DNA of 64,000 nt, taken from positions 102,460 through 166,459 of the forward strand of contig NZ_JRHO01000005.1 in assembly GCF_000765475.1 (NCBI RefSeq), read 5' to 3'. The translations under genes were made by a program, and so were the position numbers. The notes under the pieces were generated by a model. That model did no database searches and was not told the DNA's origin. It was given only the letters and a program-made list of their open reading frames with translations. How positions within the stretch are numbered: the stretch's first letter is position 1; every line of letters starts with the position of its first letter. Origin of the DNA: Methanococcoides methylutens (lineage in GTDB: Archaea; Halobacteriota; Methanosarcinia; Methanosarcinales; Methanosarcinaceae). Below are positions 8,402-17,520 of this stretch, in pieces.

Positions 8402-11221
8402 ATGAATAATAAAAATATTTTAGCAATAATGAGCGGTTTGCTCGTGTGCCTGTTGCTTGCAGGCACAGCTGTTGCTGCTGATCCTGTGGTGCTTAGTGCT
8501 ACCACTATGGATGCAGATGGCAATGGTCATATAGATGCATATGATATCACTTTTGATATTGGAATTACCGAATTCAACGACTCCAAATGTGTTGTTGAAG
8601 GATATACTGTTGAGGGCAATGTGACAGATGGATCTGTATCTGTAATCCTCAATTTAACAGAAATTGAAGACTATGACACCGGTGCTCTTCCTGCGTTAAC
8701 AGTAGATGGCATTGATGTCGAGGAGTTCGATGGTGCTGCACCTGTCCTTTTATCCGCAACTACTGTGGATGGAGATGGTGACAACAAGGTCGATGGATAT
8801 GACATGATCTTCACCGAGCCTCTTGATCTTACCTCTGTGACAACAGACAAATGGGATTTCAATTATGATGGTCGTACTTCTTATTCTCTTGACTATGCAG
8901 AGTTTGAAACTGTTGTTTATATGACTTTCACAGAAGATCCTGATGCATTCGATACCAGTTCAACCCCATACCTGGAAACAGTAGGTGAAGTTGATGACCT
9001 TCACGGCAACGACCTCGCTCTGGGAGAAATAATAGGAATTGATGGTGTATCTCCTGTTATCGCTGATGCTTACTCTGATGCTACCGAGGAAGGAGTTCTT
9101 AGAACTGGTGACTCAATCACTTTCACAATAGAGCTCGTAGATTCTATGGATGTTGAGCTTTTTGCTGAAGCTGAAGCAAATGCAAGTTCTTCTACTTACA
9201 ACGGCGCTGAGCTTGTCTGGTACCAGGATGAACTTTCAGGTCTTATCACTGCAATATACACTGTAGGTGCTGACGATGCAGATCAGACAACTCCTCTCCA
9301 GCTCTTCAACATCAATGTAACTGATGCAGAAGGCAACACAGCTGCTAACGTAGATATCACAGATGTCCAGAAGATAATCGATGCTAACGCACCGGTAGTC
9401 CTCAACGCAACAACATGTGATCTTAACAACAATGGTAAGATCGATGCTTACAAGATCATTTTTAGTGAAGCCGTCAATGACTATAGCTATGTTGATTGTG
9501 CTGTTGCTGGTTACTCTGTACTTGGTGGAGATACTGGTGAAACAGCAAACGACAGCATACTTTATCTTATCTTTGAGGAGGGCGGTTCTTATGACACCAA
9601 TGTTCTTCCAAACATAACAGCACTTGAGGGTGCAATCTCTGATCTTGCAGGCAACGGTATTGCTGCAGTAGGAAATGACAATATTACGGAAGAAGACGGT
9701 GCAGCTCCTGCAATTATCTCTGTTGGATCTATAGCATACAATGATGATGGTGGACCTGCAGAAGATGTCCTTGGTCTGAACGACTGGATCAACTTCACTG
9801 TAACACCTTCAACTAAAGATGATGTAGATTTCATCAACACTTCCACCTTCAATGGTGTGGAACTTGTCTGGACCGAAGAATTGGATGGAACCTGGACTGC
9901 AACATACACTGTACTTGAAGGTCACACAAGCAGCATGGATGCGCAGCTTACAGGCGTTTTCGCAACAGATGAATTCGGTAATGCTGGTCTTGAGAATGTA
10001 GATGAAGCTACTTACATCATCAACGCAGGCGGTCCAATGATTATGGAAGCATTCACTATGGATGCAAACTACAATGGCCTGATCGATGGTTACAACGTTA
10101 CATTCATTGATGCTATCAATGACAGCACTCTCAACATCACCAACTGGAATGTTGAAGGTCACACAATCCTCAGCTGGGACACCGGCGAGGCAGCAGACGA
10201 TTCAAACCTCTTCGTATACTTCGATGAGATCGCTGCAGACAACACAGCTGCACTTCCAAACCTTACAATCCCTAACCCAGAGGTTGCAGATCTGGATGGC
10301 GATGTGCTTAACGGAGCTTTCTGCGATGAGGAAGGTATTGTAGAGTCCGATGGTGCAGCACCAGTATTGATGTATGCTTATGTCGATTCAGATGACTCTT
10401 ATGGATGCGAGGGATACGAAATCGATGTTAACTTCAGTGAAGATGTAACTGGAATTGAAGGAAACGTCTCCTTTAAAGAAGGATACGAATCTCTGTATTA
10501 TGATGGGTATATTATCCATATGTCGTCATATGAAGGAACCTTATGGGCATTCGATTACGATGGACAGCTCCAGACTGGTGACTCTCCTGAGATTACCGCT
10601 ATCAATAACATGATGGATGCTGAAGGAAATGCTGCAGTGCTCTATGGTGACTCCGGTGTAGTAGTCAACACTTTCAGGAAAGAGATTGTAGCAGGTTACA
10701 ACTTTATCTCCTTCCCAATAGCTGATGAGGGTACTGTAACCCTTGCAGATGTTGGTCTGGATATCGATGCAGTAGAGTCTGTATGGACATACAACCCACA
10801 GGATGGCTGGGTTTTCTCAATTGATGGTAGCTTTGAGGTCGAAGGTGGAGTTGGATACATCGTTGTTGCAACTGATGATTTCATCCTTGCTCCGAATGTA
10901 AACAACTATCCTGCTGAGTTCGAAAGTCCTGCATTGACCACTGTCTATGAAGGCTGGAACCTTGTGGGTCATTACAAGGCACATGACCAGTGCACCTATG
11001 GTGCTTTTGAAACTCTTATGCCAATGAATCCAATTGATACTGCTAGCCTTAATTCAGTAATGTATGAACAGAGGACTGCTGGAGAGCTTGGTCTTAGGGA
11101 GCTTAATGCATTTTCTGATGATGACCGCGATGTTGTCACCGGTAATGCTTACTGGATCAATGTGGACTGTGAAGATGGATACTCTGTAGGATCATCTTAC
11201 GGATACTGGTTCGGGCTCTAA
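8402..11221 (+). CDS. Large secreted surface protein with repeated DxDxNG domains
   Basis: A roughly 939-residue exported protein, probably a cell-envelope or S-layer-associated component. The start is a typical signal peptide (positive MNNKN, hydrophobic core, cut near AVAA/DP). The mature part has about seven repeats beginning with forms of PVVLSATTMDADGNGHIDAYD. The acidic DADGNG-type loops recall calcium-binding dockerin or EF-hand motifs, and the repeats recall bacterial Ig-like surface domains. Many N-x-S/T sequons suit N-glycosylation. The C-terminal part (GYNFISFP, GWNLVGHY) is a domain seen in archaeal surface proteins. There is no membrane anchor, so attachment must be indirect. GTG at 8393 is an alternative start. 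The PGF-CTERM gene follows after 9 nt. Confidence 0.75.
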   Translation: MNNKNILAIMSGLLVCLLLAGTAVAADPVVLSATTMDADGNGHIDAYDITFDIGITEFNDSKCVVEGYTVEGNVTDGSVSVILNLTEIEDYDTGALPALTVDGIDVEEFDGAAPVLLSATTVDGDGDNKVDGYDMIFTEPLDLTSVTTDKWDFNYDGRTSYSLDYAEFETVVYMTFTEDPDAFDTSSTPYLETVGEVDDLHGNDLALGEIIGIDGVSPVIADAYSDATEEGVLRTGDSITFTIELVDSMDVELFAEAEANASSSTYNGAELVWYQDELSGLITAIYTVGADDADQTTPLQLFNINVTDAEGNTAANVDITDVQKIIDANAPVVLNATTCDLNNNGKIDAYKIIFSEAVNDYSYVDCAVAGYSVLGGDTGETANDSILYLIFEEGGSYDTNVLPNITALEGAISDLAGNGIAAVGNDNITEEDGAAPAIISVGSIAYNDDGGPAEDVLGLNDWINFTVTPSTKDDVDFINTSTFNGVELVWTEELDGTWTATYTVLEGHTSSMDAQLTGVFATDEFGNAGLENVDEATYIINAGGPMIMEAFTMDANYNGLIDGYNVTFIDAINDSTLNITNWNVEGHTILSWDTGEAADDSNLFVYFDEIAADNTAALPNLTIPNPEVADLDGDVLNGAFCDEEGIVESDGAAPVLMYAYVDSDDSYGCEGYEIDVNFSEDVTGIEGNVSFKEGYESLYYDGYIIHMSSYEGTLWAFDYDGQLQTGDSPEITAINNMMDAEGNAAVLYGDSGVVVNTFRKEIVAGYNFISFPIADEGTVTLADVGLDIDAVESVWTYNPQDGWVFSIDGSFEVEGGVGYIVVATDDFILAPNVNNYPAEFESPALTTVYEGWNLVGHYKAHDQCTYGAFETLMPMNPIDTASLNSVMYEQRTAGELGLRELNAFSDDDRDVVTGNAYWINVDCEDGYSVGSSYGYWFGL

Positions 11222-11230
11222 GGTGAAAAA

Positions 11231-12553
11231 ATGAGAACGACAAACGTTGTTCTCATTGCCATTTTTCTTTTTTTGGCCAGTGTAACCATGGCGGCTGGAG
11301 CCGGTGAATTTCCGGGGTCTCCTCATGGTGTCTATGGGCAAATAATTGATACAGATGGCAATGGGATCCAGGGTGTAAATGTTCAATTCGTGTATGGTGG
11401 CGACACGGTGGCATCTAAAATTACTGATGCAGACGGTCACTATAAAGTAGACATAGCAGGAATTGATGAAGGTGAACTCGTTTCCATGTATGTGGAAGGT
11501 GGGGACACTGGTGAATCATTTACCTTTGAAGCATTTACAACAACTGAGATCAATTATGTATTGGATGGTGTCTGGGGAGACGACCCTCATGAAGTATCCG
11601 GTTACATAACTGATGCAGATGGCAACGGAGTAGATGGTGCTGAAGTTCAGTTCAAGGACGGCGGTACTACTATTATCGCTTCTGAGTTCACTAACTCCAC
11701 AGGGTATTACGAAGTATCTATATCCGGAGTTGTTGAAGGTTCCACACTCTACATGTACGTTGATGATGGCGATGGGGCTACATATACTCGAAAAACGATC
11801 ATATTCACACCTGGTCATGTTGACCAACTCAATTATCAGATTGAGGCAGATGGGGATAATGGCGGTTCTTCCGGTAGCAGTAGTGGTTCCTCCGGTGGCG
11901 GAGGCGGTGGTGCTACAGGTGAAGCCTTTGAGAACATCGCTTCAAAGGAAGCTCAGCTTCAGACAGTAACATCAGGTTCAAATGTCAGATACGAGTTTAG
12001 TAATGGTGACAACCCTATAACCTTTATCCAGTTTAAGGCAACAACCAATTCCGGACAGATCAAGGCGCTTATTGAGATCCTGAAGGGCACTTCTGCACTT
12101 GTGGATGAAGATGCACCGGGTAAGGTCTACAAATACCTCAACATCTGGATGGGCAATGCTGCCTTTAATAGTGACAACATGGAAAACCCTGTTGTCGGTT
12201 TCAAAGTAAGCAAAAAATGGATGAATGACAATGGTATAACTCCTGCAGCAATAGCTATGTTCCACCATGATGGCGGATGGAAACAACTGGAAACCACTTT
12301 GACTGATGAAGATGATGAATTCTTCTACTTCGAGGCAGAGACAACCGGTTTCTCACCATTTGCGATATCTGCTGTGGAAATGGAAACTACTCAGGACACA
12401 AAACCAGTTCCATCAGGTGATGATACTCCTGCTGATGATCCATCATATGGGGAAGAAGAGCCAGAAACCACTAACGGTTTACCTGGGTTCAGCTCACTTC
12501 TTATGATCGGTGTTCTTGGTATGGTTTATGCCATATTTGGAAGAAAGGACTAA
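11231..12553 (+). CDS. Surface protein with carboxypeptidase-regulatory-like repeats and PGF-CTERM anchor
   Basis: A 440-residue exported protein. After a signal peptide come two similar beta domains (about residues 30-105 and 118-195) beginning GVYGQIIDTDGNGIQGVNV and SGYITDADGNGVDGAEV, in the CarboxypepD_reg/Cna_B style. A Gly/Ser linker and a PGF-pre-PGF domain (about 235-385) follow. The C terminus is an acidic spacer, then GLPGFSSLL, one membrane span and a basic end (GRKD): the PGF-CTERM signal processed by archaeosortase A, which anchors proteins to the S-layer via lipid. It is coupled to the preceding surface-protein gene with a 9-nt gap and ends at a strong terminator. Confidence 0.85.
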   Translation: MRTTNVVLIAIFLFLASVTMAAGAGEFPGSPHGVYGQIIDTDGNGIQGVNVQFVYGGDTVASKITDADGHYKVDIAGIDEGELVSMYVEGGDTGESFTFEAFTTTEINYVLDGVWGDDPHEVSGYITDADGNGVDGAEVQFKDGGTTIIASEFTNSTGYYEVSISGVVEGSTLYMYVDDGDGATYTRKTIIFTPGHVDQLNYQIEADGDNGGSSGSSSGSSGGGGGGATGEAFENIASKEAQLQTVTSGSNVRYEFSNGDNPITFIQFKATTNSGQIKALIEILKGTSALVDEDAPGKVYKYLNIWMGNAAFNSDNMENPVVGFKVSKKWMNDNGITPAAIAMFHHDGGWKQLETTLTDEDDEFFYFEAETTGFSPFAISAVEMETTQDTKPVPSGDDTPADDPSYGEEEPETTNGLPGFSSLLMIGVLGMVYAIFGRKD

Positions 12554-12584
12554 GTGCGGTAATTATTACTGCACTTCTTTTTTT
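12552..12584 (+). terminator. Strong terminator of the surface-protein operon
   Basis: Twelve-base-pair stem AAGTGCGGTAAT/ATTACTGCACTT with a single G-T wobble and a one-base loop, starting at the stop codon and followed by a run of seven T. One of the clearest intrinsic-type terminators in the window. Confidence 0.75.
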
Positions 12585-12734
12585 ATTTTTGTGGGTACTT
12601 TTATAAAATCTATCATTTTCTTTAAATTTGCCGTCAATTCTCTCGGTCCGATACTTCATATCAGGTCTTAGGTGCCAACGACCAAATAAATTAATATTTT
12701 CGGGCAATGAAAATTTCAAATAAAAATAAATGGT

Positions 12735-12748
12735 GATGCAAAAGCATC
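12735..12748 (-). terminator. Terminator of the MtmB-like operon
   Basis: Short stem GATGC/GCATC around a 4-base loop, followed on the minus strand by ACCATTTATTTTTATTT. It lies about 30 nt beyond the stop of the hydantoinase-like gene, the last gene of the operon. Confidence 0.45.
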
Positions 12749-12778
12749 TCTCTGGTTGTTTAATTACTGATCTTCTTC

Positions 12779-14707
12779 TCATTCGTCTTCTTCAATGTGC
12801 TCAGCAACACCCATTACAACAATCTTTGTTTCTATCAGTGTATCCGAACCTTCAAGGATCACTTCATCCTTCTTGATGTCGATCTTCACTGAATCCGGGT
12901 CAAGGCCTGCTTCTTTCATGTATTCATAGATAGTATCTTTTCCAAGCTTGAGTGCGTGTTCCAGTGCTTCTTCATACTCATAGAAGTTCTCTCTTCCTTT
13001 TTCGGAATAAACATAGAACTCCCAGTCTGGTGCTGCCATGGACACCGGGCGTATCAGTATCTCAAACCTTCTGATTCCCTTTGCAGCCAATGCGCCTGCA
13101 GCATTGCCCACATTTGCGAAATCCGGTAAGATGATCTCTGCATCGATAAGATTCTTCATCTCTTCAAGATATGCTATCACAGGCCCACCTATCAGCACCA
13201 CCGGTACATGTACCTTGAACTGGATCGGTGATTCTGCATCGAATATATTGCGTATCTCTTCTCTTGATATCTTTTCGAGGAAGAATGAAACAAGGTCTGC
13301 TGCCATGTTCTTGGCAAATTCTCTCTTTACATAGGCGGCGAACTCATCTCCTTCCATCTTATAAAGGGGGGCCAGGTGCTCTGCACCGATGCGTGAAGCC
13401 TCAGCATTATATTCCGTATACTCTCCAAGCACATGCAGGGCGTCCGTGGGTGTGAAGCTAATGGGTTGTATCAGCCTTTTCTGCATGAGGGTATCCAGAT
13501 GTTTTGATGCCGGGTATTTGTTAATACGGGAACGTATCTCCTTGAGGGATGTTGGTTCGGCAGGAATGGCATTGAGGATTTCTGTTTCCAGTTCGGTCAG
13601 CTCGAGTGGTTCATAGTCTGTCCTTATGTAGAACTTGGTGGGCTGGAAGTTTCTTCCCAGTAAAGCTTTGGAAGGCATTGGGTTGGTCGCGATCTGCTCG
13701 AGGAATTTTGGGAACTGTGCTGCTGCCCTACATAGTGGTATGACCCTTCGCGGTCCGAAGTTTACCTTTCCTGAACCGATCCAGATATCACTGTCACCTC
13801 CGAGCGCAGAGGTTTCCATCCTTATGGCCTTGACCCTTGTCTTCCATCCACCTACAACAGCACCGGATTCACTCATTTCCGGTACGCCTTCTCTTATAAC
13901 TGACACGTCAGTACTTGTTCCGCCGACATCAATAACTGCACAGGTATCCCTCTTTGAAAGGAAGGATGCGCCTACCAGACTTCCTGCAGGACCTGAGAAG
14001 ATGGACTCTATCGGCTTTTCCACTGCACTCTTTATTCCGGTTACTGACCCGTCACATTTGAGCATGAATATCTTGGCTTTCATACCTCTGTTCCTTATCT
14101 CAGTTTCCACACTGGACATGAACTTCTCTGTTATGGGCAACAACTGGGCGTTAAAGAACGCCGTCACCGCTCTCTCAAATGCGCCCAGGTCCTGCGATAA
14201 TTCATGTGCACATACTACTGGCATTCCGGTGGTCTTCTTGATTATCTCTTTGACCCTTAGCTCATGCTGGTGGTTTCGAATACTGAAATACGAGGAAACA
14301 GCAAAAGCTGAAACATTTTCTTTTGCCTTTTGGGCAAATTCCCTTACTGCATTTTCATCAAGTGGCTCTGCTTCACCGCCCTTGTGGTTGTGTCCACCTT
14401 TGACTTGTACAAAATATTCTGTGGGCAGGTCAGTGCTGATAAAATAGTCTCCTACAAGGATGAGTCCCACAGGGAATCCTGTACCTTCCAGGATCGTGTT
14501 GGTGGAAAGTGTGGTGGATACTGATACAACATCCACTTCTGAAAGTATGTCCTGATCAACTCCGTCGAGAGCTTCCCTTATGCCATCAAGTGGGTCCGGG
14601 TATGTCGTCAAAGCTTTGTAGGAAGCAATTATGGCATCATCTGAGCTTCTTACAACAACAGCATCTGTATAAGTGCCTCCGGCATCAATTCCAAGATTTA
14701 GTTTCAT
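12779..14707 (-). CDS. Hydantoinase/oxoprolinase-family protein (ASKHA ATPase fold)
   Basis: A 642-residue protein of the hydantoinase A/oxoprolinase family, whose members open cyclic amides (hydantoins, 5-oxoproline) using ATP. The N-terminal GIDAGGTYTDAVVV and the later CAVIDVGGTSTDVSVI are the two phosphate-binding loops of the ASKHA fold. The C-terminal roughly 100 residues (from about FEILIRPVSMAAPDWEF) are not part of the core that I recognise. No hydantoinase B partner is nearby. The start is set at ATG 14707 with GGAG 6 nt upstream. Third gene of an operon with an MtmB homologue and an Orc1-like ATPase, 32 nt after the latter, so it may act on a methylated amide-type compound or, because ASKHA ATPases also drive corrinoid reactivation, on a corrinoid protein. 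Both ideas are inference. Confidence 0.7.
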   Translation of the reverse strand: MKLNLGIDAGGTYTDAVVVRSSDDAIIASYKALTTYPDPLDGIREALDGVDQDILSEVDVVSVSTTLSTNTILEGTGFPVGLILVGDYFISTDLPTEYFVQVKGGHNHKGGEAEPLDENAVREFAQKAKENVSAFAVSSYFSIRNHQHELRVKEIIKKTTGMPVVCAHELSQDLGAFERAVTAFFNAQLLPITEKFMSSVETEIRNRGMKAKIFMLKCDGSVTGIKSAVEKPIESIFSGPAGSLVGASFLSKRDTCAVIDVGGTSTDVSVIREGVPEMSESGAVVGGWKTRVKAIRMETSALGGDSDIWIGSGKVNFGPRRVIPLCRAAAQFPKFLEQIATNPMPSKALLGRNFQPTKFYIRTDYEPLELTELETEILNAIPAEPTSLKEIRSRINKYPASKHLDTLMQKRLIQPISFTPTDALHVLGEYTEYNAEASRIGAEHLAPLYKMEGDEFAAYVKREFAKNMAADLVSFFLEKISREEIRNIFDAESPIQFKVHVPVVLIGGPVIAYLEEMKNLIDAEIILPDFANVGNAAGALAAKGIRRFEILIRPVSMAAPDWEFYVYSEKGRENFYEYEEALEHALKLGKDTIYEYMKEAGLDPDSVKIDIKKDEVILEGSDTLIETKIVVMGVAEHIEEDE

Positions 14708-14739
14708 GCTGATCTCCATTCCTATGAATCGTATCCATA

Positions 14740-15921
14740 TCAAAGTTCCTTAAGCCTGTAATCTGAATAAAGCATATTTTCGATCTTATGCGGGTTCTTT
14801 CTCATTGATATAAGTCGTGTCTTGCCATATCTCCCCATGCTTCGGACAGGTGCGGAAATAATTCCTTTCATATCAAATTCTGAGACTATTCCTGAAACGC
14901 TGGTGCGCCCCAGGGGGTTAGTGCCTATCTGATCACAAAAGTTCCTGTAGAGCATTTCAATCTGGCCGGTTGTGATCTTATCGTTCAGTTCTCTGGTCAA
15001 TTTGATGATGCTAAGCAGTACAAGTTTGGAATGTATTGGAAGATTTTCCAGTGAACTTACAAGATAGTTTTCTCCCATCTCTTCATTTGCGAGTATCACA
15101 TGGTTCTCAGTAACTTTTTCTGCATTCGACGTATCTGCGATGTCCCCTGCCCTTTCTAAGAATCTCAGGGCTTTTCCTGGGTCATGTTCTTCTCCGGATA
15201 GCTCTGCACACAACGGGACCACTTCTTTGTCAAGAATATCTTCCTCAAACGCAATGGAAGAGCGGCTATTCAGTATCTGCTCGATCTGAACCCTGCTATA
15301 TGGGGGATATACAATGTTCCTGTGTTGAAGTGATGAAACGATATTCTGATCAATTCTCCCCGAAAAGAACATGTCATCAGTAATTCCAATGATGCCTACG
15401 AATATATCATCTTCGATGCTCATATTCTCGCCGGCGTGGCTGAGGTCGTAGAGTATGCTGTGGTTCTTCAGCGCTTCGATCTCATCAAAGACCACAATTA
15501 TTGTAGTTCTCTTTTCATTCAGTGCTTTCCATAGCGCTCTATAATATTTCCCCATGGAAAGCCCCGTCTTTGGGATTTCTGTTTCAGGGGATACTCGGTT
15601 CAGTATTTCAAGTATGATCTTGCTGGTAGTGCTGATCTTCCGGCAGTTAATAAAGACGGGAACAACATTGATCCCTTCTTTCTCAATGGTCCCGGTAAGC
15701 TGCTTTAGAACAAATCTCACAACAGTTGTCTTACCGGTTCCTTTATTTCCAGATATCAGGGCATTTATAGGTTCCCCATGGTGGAGTACTGGTCTGATCA
15801 GGGAAACTACGTCCTTTACCTGCTCTTCTCTTCCGACAAGCTGTTCCGGAAGATACTGTGGGGATAGCACAGACCTGTTCCTGAATATCCGTATTCCGTT
15901 TATTCCGAAAATATCATTCAT
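14740..15921 (-). CDS. Orc1/Cdc6-like AAA+ ATPase
   Basis: A 393-residue AAA+ protein of the archaeal Orc1/Cdc6 type, which normally binds replication origins. Visible are the N-terminal initiator-like segment (YLPEQLVGREEQVKDV), Walker A GNKGTGKTT, Walker B FDEIEAL, a sensor region GIIGITDD, and a C-terminal winged-helix part (LPIHSKLVLLSIIKLTREL onward). I start it at MNDIFG (15921), 16 nt after the MtmB-like stop; the longer frame overlaps that gene. Its place inside a metabolic-looking operon argues for a paralogue with another job, for example regulation, rather than the main replication initiator, but that is inference. No origin-like repeats are evident beside it. Confidence 0.75.
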   Translation of the reverse strand: MNDIFGINGIRIFRNRSVLSPQYLPEQLVGREEQVKDVVSLIRPVLHHGEPINALISGNKGTGKTTVVRFVLKQLTGTIEKEGINVVPVFINCRKISTTSKIILEILNRVSPETEIPKTGLSMGKYYRALWKALNEKRTTIIVVFDEIEALKNHSILYDLSHAGENMSIEDDIFVGIIGITDDMFFSGRIDQNIVSSLQHRNIVYPPYSRVQIEQILNSRSSIAFEEDILDKEVVPLCAELSGEEHDPGKALRFLERAGDIADTSNAEKVTENHVILANEEMGENYLVSSLENLPIHSKLVLLSIIKLTRELNDKITTGQIEMLYRNFCDQIGTNPLGRTSVSGIVSEFDMKGIISAPVRSMGRYGKTRLISMRKNPHKIENMLYSDYRLKEL

Positions 15922-15937
15922 GATGATTCCACTGATC

Positions 15938-17308
15938 TTATTCGATGCCACAGTATTCACTAACCTCTGCAAAAATGCCTTTGTAGAGGGTCATATATTC
16001 GTCTGTGGGTCTCATCTCATATTCCGACTTTACATTGTAACATTCTCTGAAAGGCTTACCTTCCGGAGCATGTGCCAGCAAGTTCTCATATTTTTTGTAT
16101 ATTTTTCGGACAGCTTCATCTGCTTCTGCAAGTGACAGGTTTGTGGCCATGTGTGCAACTTCTCCCATGAATCGGGATTCAAGTCCTGTGGAGTGGTCTG
16201 CACCTGCTCCGCGAGCCCCTACCGGTCCTATTAGCATGTCCCTTCCGGAAACAGTATCTCCAATGGCCTGTGCAGCGGTCTCATAGAACATCATGTCAGT
16301 GCAGCATCCTGCAAGGTTCCAGTAATATCGTGCTGTGTAGTGGTGCATGTTGCGTGAGACTGCAATAGAAGATATGTTAGATCCCCACATGATTTCCTTT
16401 GTTGAGGATGAATTTGTATTCACATGCACGGCACCTGACACGTGCACACTTGCACCGGTGAGTATCTTCGACTGGATGGTCTCTGCTACATCAACGATAG
16501 CAAGTCCTTCAGGTGTGCCTATACCTGTTCCTCCAAAGACTGGACATTGTCCGCTCAGGAAATGATTGCCATGTTCAAGGTGGAATATGGACTTGTAGAA
16601 TGTCTCATAGTCAGTTTTAAGCTCATCCAGCTGATATACTTCCTGAACATCTGCACTGGAATAAAGTTCATCAGAAGATACCAGCATATATGCTGGCGAG
16701 ATTGTTGGTGTTCCCGGCCCCATCAATGCAAGGCCTTCACGTCCTGCAAGTTTTGTTGCAAGCCTCTCCTCTCTCGCTTCTTTTAGGGCGGCAAGCATCT
16801 CGAAAGGTGTTTTACCGCGTATTCCTTTTCCCCCCATCTTTTCCAGGGCGCCTGCATAGAGACCCTGCACTATGGGCTCCATGGCTGAGCTTAAGTGAAC
16901 TTCAAGGAAGTTCTCCTCGGAAACCGTACCTCCCATGGGACCCCCGATTATGACTGGTGGTTCAGAGTCCATTGTGTATCTGAATGGAACTATGACCTTT
17001 TCCTTCAGCCTTCCGATCTCAAGCATCTCGGAGGTGTTCAGGGCTTTGATGATATCCTCTTCGTCTATCTTTATTGTTTTCTTGGTGTCGATACAATAGA
17101 TTCCCTGGGATGTCAAAAGCTGGACCGCAGCTTCAAATACCGAGTCTGCAAGGCTCGTATCAGTTGGTACGATACTCTCGCCATCATATTTGATATCATA
17201 TTCCTCTGCCAGTTCCTGTGATCTCATAAACACTTCCATGTCATGTTTTTCTTCGGCCTTTTCTTCCCCTGTGGTGGCATATTTGAGGTATTTGTAGATA
17301 TTGTTCAT
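15938..17308 (-). CDS. MtmB-type methylamine methyltransferase homologue lacking pyrrolysine
   Basis: Full-length (456 aa) homologue of monomethylamine:corrinoid methyltransferase MtmB (458 aa). Shared blocks include FIPTD-like IVPTD, GIYCIDT, GGPMGGTVSEE, GKTPFEMLAA, CPVFGG and CTDMMFYETAAQAIGDTVSGRD. In MtmB a UAG-encoded pyrrolysine sits between conserved GPET and QLNELK blocks. Here the matching stretch, GPGT to QLDELK, has the same length without gaps and places Ser212 in the pyrrolysine column, with no in-frame TAG anywhere. The start at ATG 17308 has AAAGGAG 8 nt upstream. Promoter: CTATATAAG on the minus strand near 17411-17403. No corrinoid protein gene is adjacent. Substrate unknown; by analogy with pyrrolysine-free MttB relatives that use glycine betaine, it may demethylate another methylated amine. 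Confidence 0.82.
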   Translation of the reverse strand: MNNIYKYLKYATTGEEKAEEKHDMEVFMRSQELAEEYDIKYDGESIVPTDTSLADSVFEAAVQLLTSQGIYCIDTKKTIKIDEEDIIKALNTSEMLEIGRLKEKVIVPFRYTMDSEPPVIIGGPMGGTVSEENFLEVHLSSAMEPIVQGLYAGALEKMGGKGIRGKTPFEMLAALKEAREERLATKLAGREGLALMGPGTPTISPAYMLVSSDELYSSADVQEVYQLDELKTDYETFYKSIFHLEHGNHFLSGQCPVFGGTGIGTPEGLAIVDVAETIQSKILTGASVHVSGAVHVNTNSSSTKEIMWGSNISSIAVSRNMHHYTARYYWNLAGCCTDMMFYETAAQAIGDTVSGRDMLIGPVGARGAGADHSTGLESRFMGEVAHMATNLSLAEADEAVRKIYKKYENLLAHAPEGKPFRECYNVKSEYEMRPTDEYMTLYKGIFAEVSEYCGIE

Positions 17309-17431
17309 AATATTGACTCCTTTGTTTTTCATTCGTGGTTTTATTTTTGTTTTATGACAATTCCATGCAAATGCAGTATATACCTTAATTGACATGGAAC
17401 TTCTTATATAGTTTTCCATTTTTTCCGCTTT
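17309..17431 (-). promoter_or_regulatory. Promoter and leader of the MtmB-like operon
   Basis: On the minus strand a TATA-like CTATATAAG (17411-17403) precedes a leader of roughly 70 nt and an AAAGGAG ribosome-binding site. The leader contains an inverted repeat TTCCATG (17361-17367)/CATGGAA (17393-17399) that could fold or bind a protein dimer. The GTCCGA cluster lies immediately upstream. Confidence 0.45.
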
Positions 17432-17520
17432 GTCCGAAAAATCGATTTGTCCGAATATTCAAACTTTTGTCCGAATATTCATGTTTTTGTCCGATAATTC
17501 ACATTTTTGACCGAAAAATG
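17427..17520 (+). repeat. GTCCGA element cluster 1
   Basis: Five copies of a degenerate element with core GTCCGA (last copy GACCGA), beginning at 17432, 17449, 17469, 17489 and 17509: spacing 17, 20, 20, 20 bp. Units read like TTGTCCGAATATTCATGTTT. It lies between the divergent MtmB-like operon and the beta-helix gene. The 17-bp first interval recurs exactly in cluster 3. Too short and too degenerate for CRISPR; regular two-helical-turn spacing would suit a DNA-binding protein array. Confidence 0.75.

Noticed and set aside
12501..12782. 93-aa minus-strand open frame
   Set aside because: Overlaps the PGF-CTERM gene end and both terminators, with no coding character.
13635..14447. 270-aa plus-strand open frame opposite the hydantoinase-like gene
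   Set aside because: Antisense shadow of a clearly coding gene; no start signal or known domain.
15938..17308. Hidden pyrrolysine codon in the MtmB-like gene
   Set aside because: The frame is continuous with no TAG, and the aligned catalytic column is a Ser codon.
17427..17520. CRISPR array
   Set aside because: Units are only about 20 bp apart, cores are 6-8 bp and degenerate, there are no unique 30-40 bp spacers, and no cas genes are nearby.
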